DNA of 64,000 nucleotides from Pseudaquidulcibacter sp041917055 (GTDB lineage: Bacteria > Pseudomonadota > Alphaproteobacteria > Caulobacterales > Aquidulcibacteraceae), in the NCBI GenBank assembly GCA_041917055.1, contig JAYRYJ010000002.1:124001-188000 (forward strand), in the 5' to 3' direction. The number at the start of each line of letters is the position of its first letter. The stretch's first letter is position 1. This document shows, piece by piece, positions 26,374-34,285 of the stretch. The notes under the pieces were generated by a model. That model was given only the letters and a program-made list of their open reading frames with translations. It searched no databases and was not told the origin of the DNA. The position numbers were made by a program, and so were the translations under genes.

Positions 26374-26934
26374 TTAAGATTTTGGTTTGACCTTTGAATT
26401 ATCTGCGGCCTTGGTTTCACCCTTGACGCGCATGAAAGTGTATGAAAGCGTGATGTCTTTGACATCTTGTGTGTATTTATCAGTGCTTAGGCGCGGATCT
26501 ACATAGAATAGAACCGGAAGTTCAACTTCTTGGCCCGGCTGTAAAGTTTGATTGGTGAAACAAAAACATTCAAGTTTTTGGAAATAAATCGCGGCCTTGT
26601 GCGGCGTTACATTATATTCGGCGATTCCGGTGATTGGCTCTTTGGTATTGTTCTTAATTTTATAGAAGGCCAAGACATTTTCGCCCAGTCGCACCTGTGC
26701 ATTTCTTTGCGATGGTTTGAAACTCCATTTTAGATCGGGCATGACATTGGAATCGAAGGCAATATTGACCTTAGTGTCGCTAACTGACGATGCCGCACCT
26801 TTGGCGACTGTCAATTTGCCGCCATATCCGGTTTTTTCGCAAAATAATTTATATAAAGGCACACCCGCAAATGCCATTCCAAACATGGCAATCGGCGCAA
26901 GACCTGCAAAAATGGCGATTTTCTTTTTATCCAT
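26374..26934 (-). CDS. ctaG: Cytochrome c oxidase assembly protein CtaG/Cox11
   Basis: The 186-residue protein has one N-terminal membrane helix followed by the copper-binding periplasmic domain with ECFCFTNQTLQPGQEVELPV (the Cys-Phe-Cys copper site) and FYVDPRL. It delivers copper to the CuB centre of subunit I. The start codon shares one base with the stop of the tiny membrane gene upstream. Confidence 0.95.
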   Translation of the reverse strand: MDKKKIAIFAGLAPIAMFGMAFAGVPLYKLFCEKTGYGGKLTVAKGAASSVSDTKVNIAFDSNVMPDLKWSFKPSQRNAQVRLGENVLAFYKIKNNTKEPITGIAEYNVTPHKAAIYFQKLECFCFTNQTLQPGQEVELPVLFYVDPRLSTDKYTQDVKDITLSYTFMRVKGETKAADNSKVKPKS

Positions 26935-27035
26935 CAGCCACCCCGCATCTTAATGAGGCTTGCGACAAAAATAAGCGCAACAAGGGCGAGAATGGCCCAC
27001 ATGATTGCTTTATTTCTTTGGGCTTTAACATCCAT
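26934..27035 (-). CDS. Tiny single-helix protein of the oxidase operon (CoxF-like)
   Basis: A 33-residue product, MDVKAQRNKAIMWAILALVA followed by LIFVASLIKMRGG, has a basic N-terminus and one membrane helix. It is joined to ctaB and to ctaG by one-base TGATG stop-start overlaps on either side, so it is almost certainly translated. Comparable 30-60 residue genes (sometimes called coxF) sit at this place in many alphaproteobacterial oxidase operons. An assembly or stability role is inferred from place only. Confidence 0.8.
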   Translation of the reverse strand: MDVKAQRNKAIMWAILALVALIFVASLIKMRGG

Positions 27036-28024
27036 CACGCACCTGCCATTTGCGAAAAGCCGTTTTCAAGCAATAAAGCAATGAAAAGTGCGGTTAGATA
27101 GATCAAAGAAAATGCAAACAAATCACGCGCCGGACGGTTCAATTTGGCTTTGTCTTCATAAAGCGAACGCCCATCTGCACAGCCATCAATTTCGCCGGCA
27201 TTAGAACGCATTAATTTATAAGCAAGTATCAGGAAAATCGCGCCCAAAACGCTTGACGTTCCCAAATACATCATGCCGCCCAAACCCGTGAATGCAGGCA
27301 AAATAGCAAGCGGCACAAGAAACAATGAATACACAAAAATCTGAATCCGTGTCGCTTTGGCGCCTTTGACAACCGGCATCATTGGCACATTGGCATTGGC
27401 ATAATCCGACGCTTTATAAAGCGCCAAGGCCCAAGAATGTGGCGGTGTCCAAAGAAAAATTATCAATAATGGCAAAAAGGCATTAAGCGACAATGCCCCA
27501 CCCGCAGCAACCCAACCAATGAAGGGCGGCAATGCACCCGCCAAACCGCCAATTACAATATTATTAGGTGTATGGCGTTTCAGCCAAATGGAATAGACAA
27601 CAGCATAAAAGAAAATGGTAAAAGCCAAAAGCCCCGCCGCAACCAAGCCACCTGATAATGCCAATAAAGCAACCGATACGAAGGAGCAGACAAGACCCAT
27701 AAAAAGCGCCTCATCTTTCGCCACCAAACCCGCAGGGATTGGGCGCATCCTTGTGCGTTTCATAAGCCCGTCAATATCGGCATCATACCACATATTAAGT
27801 GCGCCCGACGCCCCTGCCCCCAATGCAATGGCAATTATCGCAATCGCCATTATCACAGGATTATTCTTGACAGGTGCACAGACGTAACCGACCAATGCGG
27901 TAAACACCACCAATGACATCACCCGTGGTTTTAACAGGGCGATATAATCTTTTGGCCCCGCTATGCGCGCAGTTTTGGGCGCGCCTGCTAGTTCCAAGGA
28001 TTGTTCAAAAGTGGTGTCACTCAT
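27035..28024 (-). CDS. ctaB: Protoheme IX farnesyltransferase (heme O synthase)
   Basis: The 329-residue polytopic UbiA-family enzyme converts heme b to heme o. The first polyprenyl-diphosphate site is NMWYDADIDGLMKRTRMRPI, and LLIIFLWTPPHSWALALYKA is the second conserved loop. It lies five bases after the subunit I stop and is followed by the tiny helix gene. Confidence 0.96.
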   Translation of the reverse strand: MSDTTFEQSLELAGAPKTARIAGPKDYIALLKPRVMSLVVFTALVGYVCAPVKNNPVIMAIAIIAIALGAGASGALNMWYDADIDGLMKRTRMRPIPAGLVAKDEALFMGLVCSFVSVALLALSGGLVAAGLLAFTIFFYAVVYSIWLKRHTPNNIVIGGLAGALPPFIGWVAAGGALSLNAFLPLLIIFLWTPPHSWALALYKASDYANANVPMMPVVKGAKATRIQIFVYSLFLVPLAILPAFTGLGGMMYLGTSSVLGAIFLILAYKLMRSNAGEIDGCADGRSLYEDKAKLNRPARDLFAFSLIYLTALFIALLLENGFSQMAGA

Positions 28025-28029
28025 GGGGA

Positions 28030-29691
28030 TTATTCCGCAGGATGTGCTTTTGGTGCGTGGTGATGGTCACCAGCAACCAAAACCGGCGGTTCAGAGAATT
28101 GGTGGAACGGTGGCGGTGACGACAATGTCCATTCCAAAGTATCCGCATATTCGCCCCATGGATTTGCACCCGCTTTACGGCGAACCGCAAAAGCCTCGGC
28201 AAGCATGATGAGGAATACAACGACACCCAAAGCCGCAACCATATAGCCATAGGTCGAGATTTTGTGCCAATATTCAAACTGCACCGGATAATCGGCATAA
28301 CGACGCGGCATGCCTTGAAGACCAAGGAAATGCTGTGGGAAGAATACCAAATTCACACCAATGAAAGTCAGCCAAAAATGCACGGTGCCAAGGAAGGCAT
28401 TGTATTTATAGCCGCTCATTTTCGGGAACCAATAATAGAAGCCCGCAAAAATCGTGAATACCGCACCCAATGACATGGTGTAATGGAAATGCGCGACCAC
28501 ATAATAAGTGTCATGCAATGCAACGTCGGCACCCGCATTCGCAAGCACAACACCCGTAACACCACCAATGGTGAATACGAAAATAAAGCCGATTGCCCAC
28601 ATCATTGGAACAGTGAAACGAATTGAACCGCCCCACATTGTCGCAATCCATGAGAAAATCTTAATGCCAGTAGGGACGGCAATAACCATTGTTGCACCGA
28701 CGAAATAGGCTTTAAGATTAACATTCATACCGACGGTATACATATGGTGCGCCCAAACGATAAAGCCGACGAAACCAATTGCAACCATCGCCAAAACCAT
28801 TGGTGTATAACCAAAAACCGGCTTTTTCGAGAAAGTTGAAACAATGTGCGAAATAATACCAAATCCAGGAAGGATAAGAATATAAACTTCAGGGTGACCA
28901 AAGAACCAGAATAAGTGTTGGAACATGACCGGATCGCCACCTTGAGCCGGGTCAAAGAAGCCCGTTCCAAAGTTGCGGTCGGTTAATAGCATGGTAAGCG
29001 CACCCGCCAATACAGGCAAAGAAAGCACCAAAAGCCAAACAGTAACAAAAACCGCCCATGGGAAAAGTGGCATTTTGAACATTGTCATGCCCGGGGCGCG
29101 CATATTCAAAATTGTGGTGATAAAATTAATAGATCCCAAAATAGAAGATATACCCGCGACATGCAGTGACAGAATCAATAAATCAAACGCAGGCCCGGTA
29201 TGCCCCGATGTTGATAGCGGCGGATATAATACCCAGCCACCACCGAAACCTTGCCCCGGACCACCATCAACAAAAGTTGAAAGAACCGCCAAACCAAGTG
29301 ACGCAGGCATAAGCCAAAAAGAAATATTATTCATGCGCGGGAATGCCATATCAGGCGCACCAATAAGAATTGGCACAAACCAATTCCCAAAGCCGCCGAT
29401 AAGTGCAGGCATAACCATAAAGAAGATCATAATTAGGCCATGTGCGGACGTAACCACAAGGTAATTATGTTCATTGCCCCACATTCCACCGTTAAAAACC
29501 TGAATGCCGGGTTCCATCAATTCCCAACGCATAAGGCCCGACATAAGTCCGCCGACAATACCCGCGACAATTGCGAATATTAGATACATTGTGCCAATGT
29601 CTTTATGATTGGTGGAATTTAGCCATCGCCATGGGTTAAAAATTGACGGGCGATCAGATACGTCAAAATCGTCAACAGAAGTATGCGCCAT
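28030..29691 (-). CDS. ctaD: Cytochrome c oxidase subunit I
   Basis: The catalytic subunit of an aa3-type oxidase binds heme a, heme a3 and CuB. Ligand segments are visible: AHGLIMIFFMVMPALIGGFG, FFGHPEVYILILPGFGII (CuB His and the cross-linked Tyr), VWAHHMYTVG and HDTYYVVAHFHYTMSLGA. The start MAHTSVDDFD at 29691 is chosen because GGGGGAAAAT precedes it, removing four upstream codons. The ESEVM/proton-channel residues were not checked in detail. Confidence 0.97.
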   Translation of the reverse strand: MAHTSVDDFDVSDRPSIFNPWRWLNSTNHKDIGTMYLIFAIVAGIVGGLMSGLMRWELMEPGIQVFNGGMWGNEHNYLVVTSAHGLIMIFFMVMPALIGGFGNWFVPILIGAPDMAFPRMNNISFWLMPASLGLAVLSTFVDGGPGQGFGGGWVLYPPLSTSGHTGPAFDLLILSLHVAGISSILGSINFITTILNMRAPGMTMFKMPLFPWAVFVTVWLLVLSLPVLAGALTMLLTDRNFGTGFFDPAQGGDPVMFQHLFWFFGHPEVYILILPGFGIISHIVSTFSKKPVFGYTPMVLAMVAIGFVGFIVWAHHMYTVGMNVNLKAYFVGATMVIAVPTGIKIFSWIATMWGGSIRFTVPMMWAIGFIFVFTIGGVTGVVLANAGADVALHDTYYVVAHFHYTMSLGAVFTIFAGFYYWFPKMSGYKYNAFLGTVHFWLTFIGVNLVFFPQHFLGLQGMPRRYADYPVQFEYWHKISTYGYMVAALGVVVFLIMLAEAFAVRRKAGANPWGEYADTLEWTLSSPPPFHQFSEPPVLVAGDHHHAPKAHPAE

Positions 29692-29702
29692 ATTTTCCCC
29701 CA

Positions 29703-30512
29703 CTATTTCGCGGCAAATTTGATTGATGTTGAAGAAGCGGCTTTTTGCGATGCGATGAATGCATCAAATTCCGCCTGCTCGACCACTTTTAATTCGATCG
29801 GCATTGCATAATGGAATTTACCGCAAATTTCGGAGCATTGACCGTAATAAGTTCCGGTTTTTTCAACCTTGAACCATGCTTCATTGAGCTTGCCCGGCAT
29901 TGCGTCAATTTTCACGCCAAATTGCGGCATAGCCCAAGAGTGGATAACATCCGCAGCAGTTACTTGAAGACGCACGGTTTTATTAACCGGGATTAGAACA
30001 GGTGTATCGGTACCCAATAAATAAGGCTTATTTTGTGCCGCCGCATCTTCCTTTGAAAGATAATTCGAAGTCAAAGAAATGCCTTCATGGTCGACATATT
30101 CATGTTGCCAAAACCATTGATTACCAATCGCTTTGATTGTTAAATCATATTTGGCGGGGACAACATCTTCTTTATAAAGCAATGGAAATGAAAATGCTGC
30201 GATACCCAAAAGAATTAGAACCGGAACACCGGTCCAAACAATTTCAAGGGTCGAATGATGGGTGAAGGTTGCAGGTGTCGGATTCGCTTTTTCGTTAAAG
30301 CGTACCATAACATAAACCAAAAGCGCCAATACAAATAATGCAATTATTACAATAATCGGCATTAAAATTTTATCATGAAAGACATGTATATCTTTCATAA
30401 TCGGCGTAACGCCTTCTTTCAAACCCAAACCTTCGGCAATGGACGGCAGTGCAAACATTGCACTTAAACCAAACCCCAATCCCAAAGCCGATAAAGACTT
30501 AGAAATTCTCAT
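29703..30512 (-). CDS. ctaC: Cytochrome c oxidase subunit II
   Basis: The 269-residue protein has a signal peptide, two membrane helices and a cupredoxin domain with the CuA site: HSWAMPQFGVKIDAMPG (His) and YGQCSEICGKFHYAMPIE (Cys-x3-Cys, His, Met). QWFWQHEY is the electron-entry tryptophan region. It is the first gene of the oxidase operon; TAGGGGGAGAAT precedes the start. Two direct repeats that look like an operator lie about 80-110 bases upstream. Confidence 0.96.
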   Translation of the reverse strand: MRISKSLSALGLGFGLSAMFALPSIAEGLGLKEGVTPIMKDIHVFHDKILMPIIVIIALFVLALLVYVMVRFNEKANPTPATFTHHSTLEIVWTGVPVLILLGIAAFSFPLLYKEDVVPAKYDLTIKAIGNQWFWQHEYVDHEGISLTSNYLSKEDAAAQNKPYLLGTDTPVLIPVNKTVRLQVTAADVIHSWAMPQFGVKIDAMPGKLNEAWFKVEKTGTYYGQCSEICGKFHYAMPIELKVVEQAEFDAFIASQKAASSTSIKFAAK

Positions 30513-30591
30513 ATTCTCCCCCTAAAGGTATCCAGCAGTTTTCACGAATTCGGTTTTTTTGTTTTGGATACCGAACCGTAATACCTTAGTC

Positions 30592-30624
30592 GTGTGACAG
30601 TCTGTCATGGTGTGACATTCTGTC
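30592..30624. promoter_or_regulatory. Paired direct repeat, possible operator upstream of the oxidase operon
   Basis: GTGTGACAGTCTGTC at 30592-30606 and GTGTGACATTCTGTC at 30610-30624 are direct repeats differing by one base, with an 18-base period. Each contains a GACA-n3-TGTC inverted half-site pair. They lie in the 241-base region between the divergent ctaC and tldD starts. A dimeric regulator binding twice is inferred; the factor is unknown. Confidence 0.5.
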
Positions 30625-30753
30625 CCATTTATTCTTTCCTTATATGCTAATTTTGATTTGGAAAAGTGGCTTCTTGCACTAAAAGACACCAAAAATGCCG
30701 CAAATTTGCTTCGGCGCGCAAATTATTCTTAGTTCTAAGGTATTGAAATTAAA

Positions 30754-32181
30754 ATGACAATCATTAGCAATAATATTTCGCAGGAATTTCTATCTCGTTT
30801 TCTTAATGAAAAACCGCAAAATGCTTTGGCGGGCTTTTGTGATGGCGCTGATGATGGCGAAATTTACGCCGAATCCTCGGCAAATGAGGGGTTCGTCTAT
30901 GATGACGGTCGCCTTAAAAGCGCGAGCTATGATTCGTCTGAGGGTTTTGGCCTTAGAATTGTTGCGGGTGAAGCCAGTGGTTATGCCCATTCCAATGAAA
31001 TTTCTAATTCGGCATTTTTGCGCGCCGGAAGTGCGGCGGCACAGGCGAAACGCAATTATTCCGGCACTTTGGCCCCCGCCCCCAATAAAACAAATCAAAA
31101 ATTATATGACGATATAAACCCACTTGATGCGCCATCTTTTGAAACCAAAATCAAAACCCTGGGCGAAATTGACGCCTATATTCGCGCTAAAGACCCGCGT
31201 GTTGTTCAAGTTTCGATTTCGTTTGCCTCGTCTTTCAAGCAAATCGCAATCATTCGACCCGACGGTGAAATCATAAATGACATTAGGCCCTTGATGCGGG
31301 TCAATGTTTCCGTCACCGCCGAGAAAGACAATAAAAGAGAGACAGGATCTTATGGTGGTGGTGGTCGTCATGAATATGGTGAATGGCTTTCACCCGAAAA
31401 ATTGCATTCGATTGCCGATGAAGCATTGCGTATCGCTTTGGTTAATCTAGAGGCAAAACCCGCCCCAGCAGGGGAGATGGACGTGGTTTTGGGCGCTGGC
31501 TGGTCGGGTGTTTTGCTTCATGAAGCAGTGGGCCACGGTTTGGAGGGTGATTTCAACCGCAAAGGCACAAGTGCGTTTTCGGGTAAAATCGGGCAACAAG
31601 TCGCGGCGAAGGGCGTGACTATTATTGATGATGGTTCAATCCCAAATCGCCGTGGTTCATTGAATATTGATGATGAAGGCACACCGACCCAACGAAATGT
31701 CTTGGTCGACGACGGCATTTTGGTCGGCTATATGCAAGATAGACAGAATGCGCGCTTGATGGGCGTCAAATCAACCGGCAACGGGCGGCGCGAAAGTTTT
31801 CAACATTCCCCCGTGCCACGCATGACCAATACTTTTATGGAAAGCGGCAATCACGACCCGCAAGAAATTATCGCCTCCTTGAAAAAAGGAATTTATTGCG
31901 CGCAATTGGGCGGTGGACAGGTTGATATTACCTCGGGCAAATTCGTTTTCCAAACTTCCGAAGCCTATTATGTCGAAAACGGAAAAATCATTAACCCCAT
32001 TAAAGGCGCGACTTTAATAGGTGATGGCCCACAAAGCCTTATGCAAATTTCAATGCTGGGCAATGATTCCAAATTAGATGACGGCGTAGGTACCTGCGGC
32101 AAGGCAGGACAATCAGTCCCGGTTGGCGTTGGACAACCGACTTTGAAACTTACTGGTTTGACCGTTGGAGGGAATGGTTAA
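30754..32181 (+). CDS. tldD: Metalloprotease TldD
   Basis: The 475-residue protein contains the TldD zinc motif VLLHEAVGHGLEGDFNRKG (HExxxH), GTPTQRNVLVDDGILVGYMQD and the C-terminal GTCGKAGQSVPVGVGQPTLK with the conserved cysteine. With TldE it degrades unfolded peptides or matures modified peptides in the cytoplasm. It stands divergent from the oxidase operon, and no tldE is seen in this window. Length matches family members. Confidence 0.96.
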   Translation: MTIISNNISQEFLSRFLNEKPQNALAGFCDGADDGEIYAESSANEGFVYDDGRLKSASYDSSEGFGLRIVAGEASGYAHSNEISNSAFLRAGSAAAQAKRNYSGTLAPAPNKTNQKLYDDINPLDAPSFETKIKTLGEIDAYIRAKDPRVVQVSISFASSFKQIAIIRPDGEIINDIRPLMRVNVSVTAEKDNKRETGSYGGGGRHEYGEWLSPEKLHSIADEALRIALVNLEAKPAPAGEMDVVLGAGWSGVLLHEAVGHGLEGDFNRKGTSAFSGKIGQQVAAKGVTIIDDGSIPNRRGSLNIDDEGTPTQRNVLVDDGILVGYMQDRQNARLMGVKSTGNGRRESFQHSPVPRMTNTFMESGNHDPQEIIASLKKGIYCAQLGGGQVDITSGKFVFQTSEAYYVENGKIINPIKGATLIGDGPQSLMQISMLGNDSKLDDGVGTCGKAGQSVPVGVGQPTLKLTGLTVGGNG

Positions 32182-32255
32182 AACTCAAAATTTTGGCATA
32201 AATAAGAAAAGCTCGTTCCAAGATTTGACAACGATTAAATTCCAAGGCCATGAAA

Positions 32256-33008
32256 TCAATTTTTTGGATTTAAGAATGAAGAATCCCATTCGTCAATCGT
32301 GTAGGAAAAGCTCTCCTTCCCCGCCGAACTTTCTAGGGTTTCACCTAAAGTTTGGGAAATTTTTATTGCAAGCGCCGAGCCGTCTTTCATAATTTGCAGC
32401 ATTGAATTTGTTATGTCATTTAATTTTGTAATTTCTGGGAAATGCTTTTCAAGCAACATACTTGTGATTAGATTGGAGGCCATATTTCCTACTATGCGGG
32501 ATTCGGAATCTGGGCTTCGATGAATTTCCAACAATAATTGCTCTCGCAAATCATTATATTCCTGACTTAGTTTCAAAATTGAATCGGATACACTCTCCAA
32601 GTCGAGCAATTCATTCACAATTGAATCACAACCCGTCTCCAAAAGGAATCCTAGTCGATCAATATTAAATTTTGGGCTCGCGGGCGGTAAATTCGCAATC
32701 GGAAGAATTTTTGTCCAAATCGGCTGCTTTTCGATTTTTCCAATTTTATTTGCTTGACACAAATAGGCTTTAGAAGTGGATATTATAGTATTAATAAGCC
32801 GTATTGAATGGAGAAAGACATATTTTGCATCTGCTAGTTTGGACTTCTTTTCGTCCAACTCGCGCTTCGCTTTGTCGCGCTTATCCGTTCGAAATTGTGT
32901 ATACATCGCGACCAACACTGCTGGTACAAAGCCAATTAAGGCTCCGAGCAATATTTTGACAATTTCGCTATCAAAAAGAGGAAGAATTTCGTACCCACAG
33001 ATGCGCAT
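32256..33008 (-). CDS. Membrane-anchored helical hypothetical protein downstream of brnTA
   Basis: The 250-residue product starts MRICGYEILPLFDSEIVKIL and has one N-terminal transmembrane helix (about residues 16-40) followed by a charged coiled-coil-like segment (TDKRDKAKRELDEKKSKLAD) and a long helical domain. I recognise no family. Its start is 13 bases after the stop of the brnA-like gene, with AGGTAG as ribosome binding site, so it is probably the third gene of that operon. A GTG one codon upstream is also possible. Confidence 0.65.
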   Translation of the reverse strand: MRICGYEILPLFDSEIVKILLGALIGFVPAVLVAMYTQFRTDKRDKAKRELDEKKSKLADAKYVFLHSIRLINTIISTSKAYLCQANKIGKIEKQPIWTKILPIANLPPASPKFNIDRLGFLLETGCDSIVNELLDLESVSDSILKLSQEYNDLREQLLLEIHRSPDSESRIVGNMASNLITSMLLEKHFPEITKLNDITNSMLQIMKDGSALAIKISQTLGETLESSAGKESFSYTIDEWDSSFLNPKN

Positions 33009-33021
33009 CACTACCTAATTC

Positions 33022-33264
33022 TTAATTACTAACTGCGCGTTCCAAAACTTCTCTAATGAATTTCTGATACGGCATTTTGTGCTTTGCCGCTTTTATCTTT
33101 ACCGCTTCAAGCAATTCAGAAGGAAAACGCATATTCACTTGCGTGTCTTTGGAATTAAATTCAAAACTTGCAGGTTTAAATTGGGAAAAATCAAGTTCAG
33201 ACAAATCTTGGTCAAGAAATTCTTCGGCTTCTTTGTCACTTCTAAAGTTCGGAATAGTTTTCAT
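33022..33264 (-). CDS. CopG/BrnA-type antitoxin
   Basis: The 80-residue protein (MKTIPNFRSDKEAEEFLDQD) has a conserved acidic lead, FSQFKPASFEFNSKDTQV, and a C-terminal ribbon-helix-helix (VNMRFPSELLEAVKIKAAKH) ending in PYQKFIREVLERAV. This is the CopG_antitoxin/BrnA layout, where the N-terminal part neutralises BrnT and the RHH binds the operon promoter. It overlaps the toxin gene by 23 bases. The upstream in-frame extension of 32 codons lies inside the toxin gene and is rejected. Confidence 0.85.
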   Translation of the reverse strand: MKTIPNFRSDKEAEEFLDQDLSELDFSQFKPASFEFNSKDTQVNMRFPSELLEAVKIKAAKHKMPYQKFIREVLERAVSN

Positions 33265-33544
33265 AATTTTTGACCTCTTTTTCGTGCATAAATCTTGCGC
33301 TAATTGGGCGAATAAATTTTTCGTTTTCGATAATTCGAATAGTAAAAGCAACAAAGGCAAATTTGCCGTTTTGCACTTTCCCTATCGCGATATATCTTTT
33401 TTCTTTTTGCGAGTGTTTCAAGTCAGGCGCAATTTTTGGGTTATTGCGAAAAATAAAATCAATATCATCAATATTAAGACCATGCTTTTGGCACTTTTCA
33501 AAGTTTCCAATGTCCCAATCAAAACCTGAAATATTTTTGAACAT
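33242..33544 (-). CDS. brnT: BrnT family ribonuclease toxin
   Basis: The 100-residue protein starts MFKNISGFDWDIGNFEKCQK, with the BrnT signature F-D-W-D-x2-N, then KHGLNIDDIDFIF, an EKRYIAIGKVQNGKFAFVAF strand pair and the C-terminal RPISARFMHEKEVKNYEN (catalytic Arg region). BrnT toxins are RelE-like RNases that stop translation. The start at 33544 is chosen over one nine codons upstream because the promoter -10 box ends only a few bases before it. Confidence 0.88.
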   Translation of the reverse strand: MFKNISGFDWDIGNFEKCQKHGLNIDDIDFIFRNNPKIAPDLKHSQKEKRYIAIGKVQNGKFAFVAFTIRIIENEKFIRPISARFMHEKEVKNYENYSEL

Positions 33545-33549
33545 TGGAA

Positions 33550-33578
33550 ATAATAAAATTTGTATATACAAATGTCAA
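33550..33578 (-). promoter_or_regulatory. brnT promoter with embedded palindromic operator
   Basis: On the minus strand TTGACA (33578-33573) and TATTAT (33555-33550) are spaced by exactly 17 bases. The spacer contains the perfect 16-base palindrome ATTTGTATATACAAAT (33558-33573), a likely site for autorepression by the RHH antitoxin. The expected transcription start coincides with the brnT ATG, so the mRNA may be leaderless. Confidence 0.75.
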
Positions 33579-33579
33579 T

Positions 33580-34285
33580 ACGACTTCCAGCGTTTTGCCT
33601 CGATGCTAGATATCCTAATTCCATTTAAACATAACAAGTCGCCGCTAAATTTGAGCAACGAAGCTTAAAGTGTGAATCAAAAGGTGCCCCAACAATTACC
33701 TTATCCATCATTTTTTTGATAGCTTTATACTCTCTATTATGTTTGGAAGTTAGCAAAAAATCTATGACCCAAATGATGGCAAATGATAGCAATTTTGCTG
33801 TTTAGTATCGTGAATATCGAATTAACCCACGGATTTAATTAATAAATTCAATATCGCATGGCATCAAATAAACTCAATTTTCAAAAATTCCGCATCGATT
33901 TGGCAATTTTGAGGGCTTTCACCGCCATTAGCACGGATTGGTTTTCGTGATAGCCAATACAATTCAAAACGCTTGCGCGTCTCTCAAAATCCCAGACTGG
34001 CATGTGCCAATTCGGGACGGATTTCTGTCTCTAAACGAAATAATCTGTGCCAAATTCTTTTTTTGAGCGGTTTGGCAAATGAAATTTTTCCCCAAAATAG
34101 CGAAGTCCCGCTACTCGAAATTGCGGATGCTAAGCTATCTATTTTATTGCTTTTATTGACATTTTTTCTAACAATTCGCCCATCTGGTGAATGTTTTGCC
34201 ATTCATTTCCCCCGTGTTGGCACACAATTCGCGCATATCCTGTTGTGAAGGGAACGAATTTCCCAAAACTAAACAGGAGTTAAAA
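33580..34285. other. Gene-poor stretch between brnT and the HfaD-like gene
   Basis: About 700 bases without a convincing gene. Short overlapping frames on both strands near 33970-34250 lack ribosome binding sites and family features. An 18-base motif at 33774-33791 recurs inverted with one mismatch at 45498-45515. The region presumably holds the promoter of the HfaD-like gene, but no clear -35/-10 pair stands out. Confidence 0.5.

Noticed and set aside
33973..34248. Possible 91-residue gene upstream of the HfaD-like gene
   Set aside because: No Shine-Dalgarno, competing frame on the other strand, no family features, and it overlaps the leader of the HfaD-like gene.
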